Below the pieces are notes generated by a model. It saw only the letters and a list, made by a program, of their open reading frames with translations. It did not search any database and was not told the origin of the DNA. From Paraburkholderia fungorum (lineage in GTDB: Bacteria; Pseudomonadota; Gammaproteobacteria; Burkholderiales; Burkholderiaceae): a DNA stretch of 64,000 bases. Made by a program: the position numbers and the translations under genes. Of this stretch, positions 36,933 through 45,777 are shown piece after piece (the first letter of the stretch is position 1; every line of letters begins with the position of its first letter). The DNA is taken from assembly GCF_003610895.1 (NCBI RefSeq), contig NZ_MCAS01000067.1:124001-188000 (forward strand), in the 5' to 3' direction.

Positions 36933-37568
36933 TCAGATACCCACTTTGTGCGCCGTCAGGATCAGGCGCAATCCGAGCGCGGCCACGGCGCTTGCAGCGA
37001 CCCGGTCGATCCAGGCCTTCCAGCGCAGATAGATTTCGCGCGGCCGTTTGCTCGAAAAGCACAACGCGACCACGGTGTACCAGCCGGCTTCAATGGCGAA
37101 GATCGCAGGGGGTAGCGCGAAGTAGCACCACAGCGGCGGATGTTGCGGAAGCAGGGCAGCGAAGATACTGCCGTAGTAAACCGCTGTTTTCGGATTGCTG
37201 AGTTGTGTGCTCAAACCAATCCAGAAGGATTTGCGCGCATTGCCAGTAGCGGCTTGCGCGGCATCGAACGCAAGCGGTTTGGCGGCGCCGCGCCAGATCT
37301 TCGACGCAAGGTAGATCAGATAAAGTCCACCGGCTACTTTCAAGCCGACATATAGCCACTCTACTGTTGCCAGCAGCGTGTACAGGCCGAGCAAGGCGAT
37401 ACCGCTGAAGAACACGCCGCCGATACCCATGCCGAGCGCTGTTGCGAGGCCGTCGCCGCGCGAGAGTCCAATTGAATTGCGGGCAACGATAACGAAGCTC
37501 GGTCCGGGACTCATGGCGCCGAGCAGCAGCGCGGCGAGAATGGTGGCGATGGCTGTTGAGGCGGGCAT
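36933..37568 (-). CDS. LysE/RhtB-family amino-acid exporter
   Basis: A 211-residue inner-membrane exporter with the family signature GAMSPGPSFVIVARNS (about 18-33) and about six transmembrane helices. It probably exports an amino acid or analogue such as threonine or homoserine lactone. The ATG at 37568 follows GGAG (AGGAGACGC). It lies upstream of cspA in the same direction but 293 bp away, so they are likely separate units. Confidence 0.93.
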   Translation of the reverse strand: MPASTAIATILAALLLGAMSPGPSFVIVARNSIGLSRGDGLATALGMGIGGVFFSGIALLGLYTLLATVEWLYVGLKVAGGLYLIYLASKIWRGAAKPLAFDAAQAATGNARKSFWIGLSTQLSNPKTAVYYGSIFAALLPQHPPLWCYFALPPAIFAIEAGWYTVVALCFSSKRPREIYLRWKAWIDRVAASAVAALGLRLILTAHKVGI

Positions 37569-37758
37569 TTTTGTGCGTCTCCTATAGGCGGCGACATGAG
37601 CCGTCGGAACACTGAAACATAGCATGAGAGAGCGGAATTTTGTTTTTTGGCGGCGCCGCGTGCGAACGGAAATGACAAAGAAATTCGATCGCTGCAGACA
37701 AGCTGCGGGCAAACCGCAGCCGAACAATCAGTTGCTGCAGGCAGCGGAATCTGGATGC

Positions 37759-37975
37759 TAGAATCACTTTCCATACGCTAAAGCAGCCTTGGAACACCAA
37801 GGCCGACCGGGCGCGATTCGAGCCGTTTGCCGACGAATTCCCCTGAATCCAGGATTGATTGGGCATGATTCCAGATGCGAGTTGTCACGCGTCGGGAATG
37901 GCGTCGTGAGTTCGATTTGCACTCAACCCATCTAATTCGCACCCAGGCTTCGCGTTGTTTAGCGAGGCTTTTTGT
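37759..37975 (+). ncRNA. Candidate small RNA or regulated leader before the H-NS-like gene
   Basis: An extended -10 (TGCTAGAAT, 37756-37764) is followed by a GCCTTGG-AACA-CCAAGGC hairpin (37787-37804) and a terminator-like hairpin GCTTCGC/GCGAGGC (37947-37968) with a T run. No coding frame fits the stretch. It could be a roughly 200-nt small RNA or an attenuated leader for the H-NS-like gene starting 42 bp later. It rests on structure only. Confidence 0.3.
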
Positions 37976-38016
37976 TTTTCAAACGCGAGCACTATCAGCC
38001 GCGAAACCGGTACGTT

Positions 38017-38280
38017 ATGAAAGAGCGAGAAGAACAACGGCTGTTCGACCTCGACGGGAATGCGCGTGAGCGCCTGATCGTGTGGATCCGCCGGCGCATG
38101 GACGAATACGGCATTACGATGGAAACGCTCGCCGAAGCGATCGAAGCCGACAAAGCTGCGGTCCGCGCCGTGATGTATCGCGACGCTTTCGGCAATACGT
38201 GGGACGGTCATGGCGATAAACCGGACTGGCTCGCGCGCGCGATCTACGCCGGACAGAACATCGACCATTTTCGTTGCTGA
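38017..38280 (+). CDS. Small H-NS-type DNA-binding protein
   Basis: An 87-residue protein whose C-terminal part has the H-NS core YRDAFGNTWDGHGDKPDWL, the loop that enters the AT-rich minor groove. The usual H-NS oligomerisation coiled coil is reduced to one helical segment (about 15-45). It could be a silencer or an H-NS antagonist. A terminator-like hairpin lies just upstream. Confidence 0.8.
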   Translation: MKEREEQRLFDLDGNARERLIVWIRRRMDEYGITMETLAEAIEADKAAVRAVMYRDAFGNTWDGHGDKPDWLARAIYAGQNIDHFRC

Positions 38281-38283
38281 GCA

Positions 38284-38311
38284 TAAAAAAAAGCCCGCGC
38301 GGGGCGGGCTT
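38284..38311 (-). terminator. Terminator of pcaHG
   Basis: The AAGCCCGC/GCGGGCTT stem with a 5-nt loop has a run of eight A on the plus strand, which gives a U run for transcripts read on the minus strand, after pcaG. It sits right after the H-NS-like stop codon and may also slow plus-strand transcripts. Confidence 0.85.
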
Positions 38312-38396
38312 AACTACTCGGAGTTTCGCGATCCAGTCGCAAGACGGATCATCTCCAGTGTATGTGAAAGCTATATGAAAGTATAGAAAATCCACG

Positions 38397-38984
38397 TTAA
38401 AGGTCGAAAAACACGGTTTCCTTATCGCCCTGCATATGGATATCGAACCGGTACACATTGGGGTTACCAGGTTCGCGCCGCGCGATCAGCGTGCCGCGCC
38501 GGTCCGCTGGAACTGCCGCCAGCACGGCATCCCGTTCATTAGCTTCGGCTTCGTCCTCGAAATAGACACGTGTGAAGGTGTGCAGGAGCATGCCGCGCAT
38601 CGTCACGACCACGTTCAGATGCGGCGCCTCGTCCGGGTTTGCGCGGCCGGGTTTCACCGTTTCAACCACAAAGCGCTTCTGCGGATCGGTTCCCGTACCT
38701 ACGCGGGCGAAACCACGGAAGCCCGTCTTCAGGGTTTCCTCGCGTGATTCCGGGTAGTGGCCTTGCGCGTCGACCTGGGAGATTTCCAGCATTGCATCGC
38801 CGACCACCTGGCCGTCGCCGTCGAATACCTGACCGACGATCGTGATGTGCTCGCCGGCCGCCTCACGGTCGGCCAGAACCGGCGTAAACAGGCTCCTGAA
38901 GTCGAAGTCGTATTGCTGCGGGCACAGACCATAGGCGAAGTACGGTCCAACCGTTTGCGAAGGCGTTTGCTTGAAGGTCGTCAT
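38397..38984 (-). CDS. pcaG: Protocatechuate 3,4-dioxygenase alpha subunit
   Basis: A 195-residue alpha subunit of the intradiol ring-cleaving dioxygenase that opens protocatechuate to 3-carboxymuconate (beta-ketoadipate pathway). The start TPSQTVGPYFAYGL and the C-terminal HMQGDKETVFFDL are typical of PcaG. It follows pcaH with a 3-bp gap. The alpha subunit carries no iron ligands but shapes the active site. Confidence 0.97.
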   Translation of the reverse strand: MTTFKQTPSQTVGPYFAYGLCPQQYDFDFRSLFTPVLADREAAGEHITIVGQVFDGDGQVVGDAMLEISQVDAQGHYPESREETLKTGFRGFARVGTGTDPQKRFVVETVKPGRANPDEAPHLNVVVTMRGMLLHTFTRVYFEDEAEANERDAVLAAVPADRRGTLIARREPGNPNVYRFDIHMQGDKETVFFDL

Positions 38985-38987
38985 GAC

Positions 38988-39692
38988 TTAGCGCTCCATC
39001 GGAGTTTCGTTGCGGCCGCGCAGCACGATGTCGAAGTCGTAGCCGAGCGCGTAGGCTTCCTGAGTCGTATCGAGCGAGAAGTTTGCAATCAGGCGGTCGC
39101 GCGCATGCTCGGGCGTGCCCTGGAAAATCGGATCGAAGGCCAGCAGCGGGTCGCCGGGGAAGTACATCTGCGTGACGAGGCGCGAGCCGAAATAGTCGCC
39201 GAACAGCGAGAAGTGAATATGGTTCGGGCGCCATGCGTTCGGGTGATTGCCCCAGGGGTAGGCGCCCGGTTTGATCGTCAGAAAGCGGTAGCGGCCTTCG
39301 TTGTCGGTGATGCAGCGGCCGGCGCCGAGAAAGTTCGGGTCGAGCGGTGCGTCGTGCTGATCGTTCTTGTGCACATAGCGGCCCGCGGCATTCGCTTGCC
39401 AGATCTCGACCAGCGTATTGCGCACCGGACGGCCGCCCTCGTCGAGCACGCGGCCCGTCACGATGATGCGTTCGCCAAGCGGCTCGCCATTGCGCACCGC
39501 ATTGCGCGTCAGATCGTGATCGAGCGCGCCGAGGTCTTCGGTGCCGTAGACCGGCACGCGCTGATCGCGCAGCTTTTCCTTCAGCGGAATCAGCGGGCGC
39601 GTCGGGCCGCGTTTGACCGACGAGCCGTAGCCGGGATAGATATAGGCGGGGTGGGACGCGAAATCGCGCGCAATGAGAGAGGACTCATCCAT
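38988..39692 (-). CDS. pcaH: Protocatechuate 3,4-dioxygenase beta subunit
   Basis: A 234-residue iron-binding subunit. The two-Tyr, two-His Fe(III) site is visible in the KPGAYPWGNHPNAWRPNHIHFS stretch (Tyr and His-X-His) and in an upstream Tyr. The N-terminus YGSSVKRGPTRPL is characteristic of PcaH. It is the first gene of the minus-strand pcaHG operon, divergent from pcaQ. Confidence 0.97.
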   Translation of the reverse strand: MDESSLIARDFASHPAYIYPGYGSSVKRGPTRPLIPLKEKLRDQRVPVYGTEDLGALDHDLTRNAVRNGEPLGERIIVTGRVLDEGGRPVRNTLVEIWQANAAGRYVHKNDQHDAPLDPNFLGAGRCITDNEGRYRFLTIKPGAYPWGNHPNAWRPNHIHFSLFGDYFGSRLVTQMYFPGDPLLAFDPIFQGTPEHARDRLIANFSLDTTQEAYALGYDFDIVLRGRNETPMER

Positions 39693-39744
39693 CAGTGTCT
39701 CCTTCGGGTAATTGTGGGATACGACCTATGGAGCGACTTTATCC

Positions 39745-39801
39745 AACCTGAGCGGTTATGCAAAATGACGTTTTCGCCCTTTTCGTATAACCTGTCGTTA
39801 T
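39745..39801. promoter_or_regulatory. Candidate PcaQ binding sites
   Basis: Two dyads lie in the pcaH-pcaQ spacer: ATAACC-N5-GGTT read on the minus strand (39745-39759) and ATAAC-N5-GTTAT (39787-39801). They resemble the ATAACC-N4-GGTTAA element known for PcaQ. The second overlaps the pcaQ start codon, fitting autoregulation. Confidence 0.5.
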
Positions 39802-40798
39802 GCAACGCAGCCTCGCGGACAGCCGCGTCAAATTCCGTCATCTTCAGTGCTTTCTGGCCGTCGCCCAGTTCGGCAGCGTGCAGCGGGCCGCCGAAAGCCT
39901 GTCCGTTACGCAACCCGCGGTCTCCAAGACGGTGGCCGAACTCGAAGCGATTCTCGGCGTGAAGCTGTTCGAGCGCGGCCGCCACGGCGCTGTGCCGACC
40001 CGTGAGGGGCAGCTCTTCATGCCGCACGCGAGCGCCTGCGTCAGCGCGTTGCGACAGGGTGTCGATTTGTTGGCGCGCGCGGAAGGCGCGGCCGCCGCCA
40101 CGGTGGAAATCGGCGTTCTGCCGACCGTTGCGGTGGCGCTGGTGCCGCCGGTGCTGAAGCGCTTCGCCGCGCTTTGGCCGCGCGTCATCGTGCGCCTTGC
40201 CACGGGCGCCAACCCCGAATTGCTCGAACGCCTGAAGGCCGGCACGATCGAATTCGCGATCGGACGTCTGGCAGACCCGGAAAGGATGGTCGGACTCAGC
40301 TTCGAGCAGCTTTTCAGTGAACCGTTGATTGCCGTGGTGCGCGCCGGGCATCCGCTGGCGCGCGTGGCAGGTTTGCCGGCCACGTCGCTGGAAGACTTTC
40401 CGGTGGTGCTGCCGCCGTTCGGCACGCTGATCCGGCAATCGGCCGAAAGCCTGTTGAGCGCGTGGGGCGTGCCGCCGTTGTCGGGGTTCGTCGAGGTGCT
40501 GTCGGTATCCACCGGGCGCGCTTTGACGCTGGAGAACGACGCCGTGTGGTTCGTGCCGCAGAGCGCAGTCGAATATGAACTGGCGCATGGGATGCTGGTG
40601 CGTTTGCCCTTGCCGTTCGCGGGCACCGGCGAGCCGGTGGGGTTGATCCGGCGCTCGGACACGCAGCCGTCGGCAGTGGGCCGGGCGCTTATCGATGCCG
40701 TGCGCGAAGTCGCGCAGCAGCGCATGGCGGCTGCCGCCGGCAAGCCTGCGGCGAGGCGCGCGGCGAAGCGCGGCCGTGACGGAACTCCCGTGACCTGA
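39800..40798 (+). CDS. pcaQ: LysR-type regulator PcaQ
   Basis: A 332-residue LysR-type activator. The N-terminal winged helix begins VKFRHLQCFLAVAQFGSVQRAAESLSV, a start typical of PcaQ, and the effector-binding domain spans about 95-300. The tail is basic and Ala/Arg-rich. It is divergent from pcaHG, which it probably activates in response to beta-carboxy-muconate derivatives. Confidence 0.92.
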   Translation: MQRSLADSRVKFRHLQCFLAVAQFGSVQRAAESLSVTQPAVSKTVAELEAILGVKLFERGRHGAVPTREGQLFMPHASACVSALRQGVDLLARAEGAAAATVEIGVLPTVAVALVPPVLKRFAALWPRVIVRLATGANPELLERLKAGTIEFAIGRLADPERMVGLSFEQLFSEPLIAVVRAGHPLARVAGLPATSLEDFPVVLPPFGTLIRQSAESLLSAWGVPPLSGFVEVLSVSTGRALTLENDAVWFVPQSAVEYELAHGMLVRLPLPFAGTGEPVGLIRRSDTQPSAVGRALIDAVREVAQQRMAAAAGKPAARRAAKRGRDGTPVT

Positions 40799-40886
40799 CG
40801 CATATCGCGCACATTGCGAATCACGAACGGGCCGAATTTCTTGCGTGCCGAATGAATCCGCGCGTCGAGCAAATAGCTTTACTTTT

Positions 40887-41174
40887 TTACCCCACCCAGC
40901 CGTACAAGCGAACTTCCAATTGCTCGCCCAACTGAGTTGCCAGTAGCGCGTGGGCCCGCCACGCTGGCAACTCCATGTATTCGTCCAAAAAATACCCATC
41001 CGAGTCCGCCGGCGGCCGCGCTTGAGCCGCCGATCGAGCAGTAATTCCGGGCGTCAAAGCCGTCGTCAGTAGGGCACGCGCTCCAACGAGTAGCAGTTCA
41101 GCCGCCGTCGGCATCTGGCCGGAACGCTCAAAACGCTCATGTTCGCGCATTGAACTAGCCAGATTTGGTTTCAT
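40887..41174 (-). CDS. Hypothetical 95-residue protein
   Basis: A protein with no recognised domain. It has a short hydrophobic helix (about 25-42) and a C-terminal EQLEVRLYGWVG. Support comes from a good promoter just upstream on the minus strand and from codon use like the neighbours; no clear Shine-Dalgarno is present. It may be a real small gene or a chance frame. Confidence 0.45.
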   Translation of the reverse strand: MKPNLASSMREHERFERSGQMPTAAELLLVGARALLTTALTPGITARSAAQARPPADSDGYFLDEYMELPAWRAHALLATQLGEQLEVRLYGWVG

Positions 41175-41189
41175 TGGCCATTTAAACGA

Positions 41190-41219
41190 GCTATACTGCT
41201 CTAAAAATTGCTATATCAA
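41190..41219 (-). promoter_or_regulatory. Sigma70-like promoter for the 95-residue gene
   Basis: Read on the minus strand, TTGATA (41219-41214) and TATAGC (41195-41190) are separated by 18 bp and placed 16 bp before the start codon. Confidence 0.45.
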
Positions 41220-41287
41220 GCACACGCTTTGTCAAGTGTCAAATCGGCGTGTCGCTGGCGCCCTCTCACCTAACAGGAGATATTTCC

Positions 41288-42343
41288 TTGAACGATCTAA
41301 TTCAGGACGCTCACGCGGTCCTGCTCCCGGCGTTTGGCGGTCTCGAACTTGACGACGTCGTGTTGCGCTATCTGGACAACGGCGGCGTTTCCATCCTTCT
41401 GGGCGAAAGCCGGGACGAGTATGTCGCTCGTGCCATGAGCGACGCCCGGCGTGCGAGCGAATCGGCCGCGCAATTCGATTGCATCACCGGGCTTGCGCGG
41501 CGGCACGCGGGCGGTGGTGTAATCGTCGCCGTCGACCAGGAGCTCGGCGGCATTCAGCGCCTTCATCAGCTTGCGCCCGCGTTGCCGGGCTTTGAAAGTG
41601 CACGTGCACTTTCAGCGGATGAAATCACGAGGCAGTCGGCTGAAGTAGCGAAGGCGGCGCGTAGTCTGGGTGTCAATCTGTTTCTGTCACCCATCGTCGA
41701 CGTCGTGACCGGTATCAACCCATGGCTCGAACGGCGCAATCTTGGCGTCGATCCGGCTGAGGTGAGCCGGATTGCATGCGCGTTTGTGCGTGGTGTTCAG
41801 GCAAGTGGTGTTGCCGCTACCGCAAAACATTTCCCTGGCCATCCGGTGACCGAGCTCGATCCGGCGCGTCATGAAGCGGTAGTCAATGCCACACTGGACG
41901 AGCTGATGCCGGGCATTGGAGTGTTCAGGGATGTTATTGGCGCAGGTGTCAGGGCCGTGATGGCAGGCCCCGCGTTGGTCCCTGCTGTTGATGCCGAAGA
42001 ACCGTCCAGTACTTCTCCTGGAACGTTGTCCTTCCTGCGTGGGCAGCTTGCTTTCAACGGGCTGGTCATTTCGGATGATCTTGACGCACCGGGCATTCTG
42101 CGCGGACGGACAGTCGAGGCGGCAGCCGTGGCATCTTTGGTCGCGGGCGCCGACTTGCTGCTGGTCTCGAGCCAATCAGGTCTCGAGGTAATCGTGCGGA
42201 CGATAGTTGAGGCGGTGAAGAGCGGAGCGCTTGCACATGAGCGACTTGCTGAAGCGGCTCAGAGGGTGCGGTCGTTGGCGCAGGAGCTTGAAATTGGACG
42301 TGATGTTGGCCTTAACGGCAACAGAGGGGACCAATCACTATGA
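41288..42343 (+). CDS. Glycoside hydrolase family 3 (NagZ-like), catalytic
   Basis: A 351-residue GH3 N-terminal-type enzyme related to beta-N-acetylhexosaminidases. KHFPGH is at 180-185, followed by a loop with Asp and His (LDPARH), and the nucleophile Asp263 is in ISDDLD. TTG at 41288 is chosen because AGGAGA sits 7 bp before it and it aligns with the start of the next paralogue; a GTG at 41249 is the alternative. It overlaps the following paralogue by ATGA. It may cleave an amino-sugar or cell-wall fragment. Confidence 0.82.
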   Translation: MNDLIQDAHAVLLPAFGGLELDDVVLRYLDNGGVSILLGESRDEYVARAMSDARRASESAAQFDCITGLARRHAGGGVIVAVDQELGGIQRLHQLAPALPGFESARALSADEITRQSAEVAKAARSLGVNLFLSPIVDVVTGINPWLERRNLGVDPAEVSRIACAFVRGVQASGVAATAKHFPGHPVTELDPARHEAVVNATLDELMPGIGVFRDVIGAGVRAVMAGPALVPAVDAEEPSSTSPGTLSFLRGQLAFNGLVISDDLDAPGILRGRTVEAAAVASLVAGADLLLVSSQSGLEVIVRTIVEAVKSGALAHERLAEAAQRVRSLAQELEIGRDVGLNGNRGDQSL

Positions 42344-43353
42344 GCGAACTATCCCGCCACGCACATGCAGTGCTGTTTCCGGTACTGGAAACACTCGAAA
42401 TCGACGTCCATATTTCTCGTTTTCTGGATAACGGTGGACGGAGTCTTTTGTTTGGTGAGACAGGTGAGGAATATGTCTCCGGCCGCATGAGTCAGCAACG
42501 ACTCAGTCGGGAAACAGTTGAAGCCTGGCATGGTGCGATCGAAATAGCGACGGCACGCGCCGGCAAGCTGATCCTGGCAGCGGACACCGATATCGCAGCC
42601 GTACATCGCTTGCAAGGGGTTTCGGCAAAGTTGCCGGCTCGCGACGCCGCACAAAGAATGTCAGAGTCTGAACTGGAGCAAGCCTGTTTTGAGACGGCAC
42701 GTGGAGTCGTTGATGCCGGTATCAATCTTGCACTTTCTCCTACGGCAGAGGTGCTGACAGGTAGCAACCAGTGGCTGGAGGGGCGCACGTTAGCCAACGA
42801 TCTGCAGACGGCGTCGCGAATGGTACGGTCTTACATACGTGGTGCGCGCCGTGCGGGTCTCAAGACCACGCTGAAACACTTCCCAGGACATCCGGTCTTG
42901 CGAGGCCATCCGGCGAAAGACGAGGCGACGGTGCCTTCTTCGCTGGACGAACTGCGTGCTCAGTGGGGTGCATTCCGGGCAGGAATCGAAGAGGGCGCTA
43001 GCGCAGTGATGATGGGACCAGCGCGCTTCGAGGCGTTCAAACCAGCGACAGCTGGATCGCTGTCGGCCGAACTTATTGCGCTCCTACGCGGGGAACTGGA
43101 GTTCAAAGGACTGGTGATGACCTGTGATCTAGATCATAGGGCCACTATCGGAGACAGGTCCGTCGGCGACACCGCTGTTGACGCGCTGGCGGCCGGTGCG
43201 GATCTACTTCTTTTATCACCGAAAGCTGTGCCTCATATTGAGGAGGTAGCGGCCGCCATCGTCAAGGCTGTTGAGGGCGGAAAGCTTGATCCGTCGCGGC
43301 TTGATACTGCAGTCAGCACGGTATATCAACTGGCCGATTATCGCTCTGTCTAA
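42340..43353 (+). CDS. GH3 NagZ-like paralogue with altered nucleophile
   Basis: A 337-residue paralogue of the preceding gene, with the same fold and KHFPGH at 179-184. The position of the catalytic Asp is Cys262 (VMTCDLD against VISDDLD), and the Asp/His loop is also changed (RGHPAKDE). It is therefore probably inactive as a hydrolase, acting perhaps as a partner or sugar sensor. It is translationally coupled through an ATGA overlap. Confidence 0.8.
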   Translation: MSELSRHAHAVLFPVLETLEIDVHISRFLDNGGRSLLFGETGEEYVSGRMSQQRLSRETVEAWHGAIEIATARAGKLILAADTDIAAVHRLQGVSAKLPARDAAQRMSESELEQACFETARGVVDAGINLALSPTAEVLTGSNQWLEGRTLANDLQTASRMVRSYIRGARRAGLKTTLKHFPGHPVLRGHPAKDEATVPSSLDELRAQWGAFRAGIEEGASAVMMGPARFEAFKPATAGSLSAELIALLRGELEFKGLVMTCDLDHRATIGDRSVGDTAVDALAAGADLLLLSPKAVPHIEEVAAAIVKAVEGGKLDPSRLDTAVSTVYQLADYRSV

Positions 43354-43362
43354 ATGGCAGTG

Positions 43363-43390
43363 CGGGGAATTTCTCCACTGGAATTCCCCG
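43363..43390. terminator. Hairpin between convergent GH3 and DeoR genes
   Basis: CGGGGAATT/AATTCCCCG is a 9-bp stem with a 10-nt loop. There is no clear U run, so it is only a probable terminator. Confidence 0.5.
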
Positions 43391-43450
43391 GCTTGCCAAA
43401 GATCTGGCGCATCGCTCTCTGAATAAGTAGTCACCTATTACGCGGAACGC

Positions 43451-44227
43451 CTACCGGGACGCGACTAGTACTTGCAGCCCACTATCGGCGAAAGCTTTGA
43501 CCAGCTTTTTGGGTGCGTCATTTTCGACGATGATCGTCGCGATGGCGTCAACGGACATAACGTTATGTGTCGCAACGCTGAGCAACTTCTCCTTGGTGAC
43601 GGCTATCGCGATCGTCCCGCTTCTGGCCAGAACCGCCCGCTTGAATGACGCGTCTTCGAGACTGAAGGCAGTTAGCCCTTCCTGCGGATCGATTGCACAG
43701 GCGCCAAGAAACGCAAGATCGAATGTCAGCCTCTGAATTGCCTCGACTGCAAGCACGCCGACTGTGCCACCTATCGTCTTGTCGATCTGTCCTCCCAGCG
43801 TGATCAACGTTACGTTGTCCTTTTCAAGAAGCGCGGATGCAACGACCGGCGAATTGGTGACTACCGTAAGGTTGATATCTGTAGGAATCGCGCGTGCTAT
43901 GGACAGGTTAGTGCTGCCGGTGTCAATGAATATGCATTGGTTGTCACCCAGCAGCGACACTGCCGCAATCGCGAGAGCGCCTTTCCGTTCCGGTTCCCGC
44001 TCGATCCGATGTTGCAGGCTTCCGCCATTGGGCGGAATGGAGACTGCGCCACCATAGACCCTTCGGCATGCTCCGCCTTTTGCGAGATCTGTGAGGTCGC
44101 GTCGAATAGTGTGTTCCGAAACACCGAATTCCGCGGCAAGGTCGGCGGCAAATACTTTTCCCTTGGAAGCGAGCAATGAGCGTATGTGCCGCTGACGCTC
44201 GTCAGGAAGGGCCTCGTAATTGAGCAT
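43451..44227 (-). CDS. DeoR-family sugar-responsive repressor
   Basis: A 258-residue DeoR regulator. The N-terminal winged helix contains the signature RRDLTDLAKGGACRRVYGGA (about 40-60), and the C-terminal domain is sugar-phosphate-isomerase-like with the FIDTGSTNL phosphate loop. It is convergent with the GH3 pair. A likely ligand is a phosphosugar from that pathway. Confidence 0.93.
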   Translation of the reverse strand: MLNYEALPDERQRHIRSLLASKGKVFAADLAAEFGVSEHTIRRDLTDLAKGGACRRVYGGAVSIPPNGGSLQHRIEREPERKGALAIAAVSLLGDNQCIFIDTGSTNLSIARAIPTDINLTVVTNSPVVASALLEKDNVTLITLGGQIDKTIGGTVGVLAVEAIQRLTFDLAFLGACAIDPQEGLTAFSLEDASFKRAVLARSGTIAIAVTKEKLLSVATHNVMSVDAIATIIVENDAPKKLVKAFADSGLQVLVASR

Positions 44228-44647
44228 TGGTTATTCCGGTGCGACCATAATGAGCAATAAAGCGCATTATAGAGCGAAATATTGCGATCAACTCATCCCA
44301 ACAGTAGTGCCTTTGGTTGGATGCAGGCGCTCGAAGACTATTCTCGGCCGGAACGAGTGGCTGGAGGTCGACCGGTTTCGCTGGCAAGGGCGGTTTAACT
44401 AGAAGAAAGAGTGGTCTGCCAGAATTCTTCCCGGGTTCGATGTGCTCGTCCGGATGTGCCAGTATGGGCGAGGACATCGGGAGCGACAAAACGACAGCCT
44501 TGCGAGAGCTACATCGCTTTGCGTCAGTGCACCGTCGCGGGCTGACAAGGCGCACGTGCCAACGAGGTACCGAGCGATCTATGCGAGAGGAGGCCGCGCG
44601 ATAGCCACTTCTCATTCTGTTCTGGAACGCCCGGATTTCGCCTGAGA
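44228..44647. other. Spacer without convincing gene
   Basis: These 420 bp upstream of the DeoR gene have several short open frames but none with a Shine-Dalgarno or protein-like composition. No repeat or strong hairpin was seen. Confidence 0.5.
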
Positions 44648-44809
44648 TTAAATCCGCTTCCCATCCAATCGTACGAATCTAACGAGTGTCACCATCAAGC
44701 CGACAAGTAGTGCAACGGCACCGATGCAAACTGGAATTTCAATTGCGGCGGGCAGTGACTTAAACAAGGTCGCTATGGCGGACCCATTCAGATAAAGGCT
44801 TCCTGGCAT
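44648..44809 (-). CDS. 53-residue single-pass membrane protein
   Basis: The protein starts MPGSLYLNGSAIATLFKSLP and has one hydrophobic helix (about residues 20-44) followed by a basic end RFVRLDGKRI, so the C-terminus is probably cytoplasmic. The ATG at 44809 is preceded by GAGGAG with 6-bp spacing, which is good support. A CTTATACGAATAAG operator lies about 90 bp upstream, linking it to the catabolic regulon on the right. Function unknown. Confidence 0.6.
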   Translation of the reverse strand: MPGSLYLNGSAIATLFKSLPAAIEIPVCIGAVALLVGLMVTLVRFVRLDGKRI

Positions 44810-44896
44810 GATGAACTCCTCATACAAATGAGCAGATGCGGACGCAAATGAGTCGATGGGCGTTTTGGCTTACAACCTCTGGCTGACCACGCTTAT

Positions 44897-44910
44897 CTTA
44901 TACGAATAAG
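44897..44910. promoter_or_regulatory. Operator copy 1 (CTTATACGAATAAG)
   Basis: This is a 14-bp near-palindrome, one base different from the perfect copies at 57054-57067 and 61817-61830. It lies between the small membrane protein and the HTH regulator. Confidence 0.5.
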
Positions 44911-44949
44911 ACTAGTTGAAAAAAATAAGCGTGCATGTGGTAGTTCCCG

Positions 44950-45777
44950 TCAGCCCTCACCACCCCACACCATTGTTGACTGGTCGCCAGTCATGTACTC
45001 CCGTATCTCGAGCGGTAACGATTGGTCGCTAGGAAGGAGGACCGTCGCCTCGCGAAGATGTTTTTTTCGAAGCGAACCACGGTCCACGAAGCACAAGGCA
45101 AGGCGTGTCGAGAAGGGTTGTCTGAAGGACGAAGAGGCCACACCCGTGACGACGCCGTAAAGAAAGCGGATCGGTCGCCTGTGCTGCGGTGTGAGAACGG
45201 AAAACGTCATCTCGTTCTTCTGGCGCCCTTCAAAGTCGATCATAAATATCCGGTCGCCGAGCAAAAAACAGAACCCATGGTAGGTGAACGAGTATGCCAC
45301 CTTGTTCGTGCTGTCGAGTTGTGGGAATCGCTCGATAGTCACGTATCGCACCGAAGAATCGTGTTCGTAGATGCAGGTGACGGAACGCAGAATCCGCCCT
45401 TTGTAGATCGATGAGTTGTGATACCGGTGATAGACACCGAGAAAGTCCTGCAGCGGCGCAACCGAGGATTTGATCAGCGGTAAAAATCTTACGAACTGCG
45501 GGGCGGACTTCAGGTCCAGCGGAAGTTCGTATTCGAGGCCTTCATAGAAGCTCCGGAATTCTGCGGGCGTCAGAAACAGATCACTGGGCTCCATCAGGAA
45601 GAACTTCGCTATCTTCAGAAGGACCTTCTGCGAGGGAACATGGTAGCCGGCAAGGTACTTATTGAACTGCTGACGATTTACATTGAGCTTGCGGCAGAAG
45701 TCCGCGACCGAATCGAACGAAGCCACCAGCAGAGACAGGTTAGTGGCGAGATTTGCGAGGTCTTGCTGTCGATCCAT
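44950..45777 (-). CDS. HTH (XRE-like) regulator with C-terminal sensor region
   Basis: A 275-residue protein. The first 80 residues form a helix-turn-helix of the XRE type (SVADFCRKLNVNRQQFNKYLAG). The remaining 190 residues are a mixed alpha/beta region, rich in aromatics, with no named domain. ATG at 45777 is preferred over a GTG at 45948, which would add 57 residues. It is divergent from the TPP-enzyme/ABC operon and may regulate it. Confidence 0.78.
   Translation of the reverse strand: MDRQQDLANLATNLSLLVASFDSVADFCRKLNVNRQQFNKYLAGYHVPSQKVLLKIAKFFLMEPSDLFLTPAEFRSFYEGLEYELPLDLKSAPQFVRFLPLIKSSVAPLQDFLGVYHRYHNSSIYKGRILRSVTCIYEHDSSVRYVTIERFPQLDSTNKVAYSFTYHGFCFLLGDRIFMIDFEGRQKNEMTFSVLTPQHRRPIRFLYGVVTGVASSSFRQPFSTRLALCFVDRGSLRKKHLREATVLLPSDQSLPLEIREYMTGDQSTMVWGGEG

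Noticed and set aside
39692-40999. 435-codon frame antisense to pcaQ
   Set aside because: The LysR protein on the plus strand is certain; this frame is Arg/His/Gln-rich noise.
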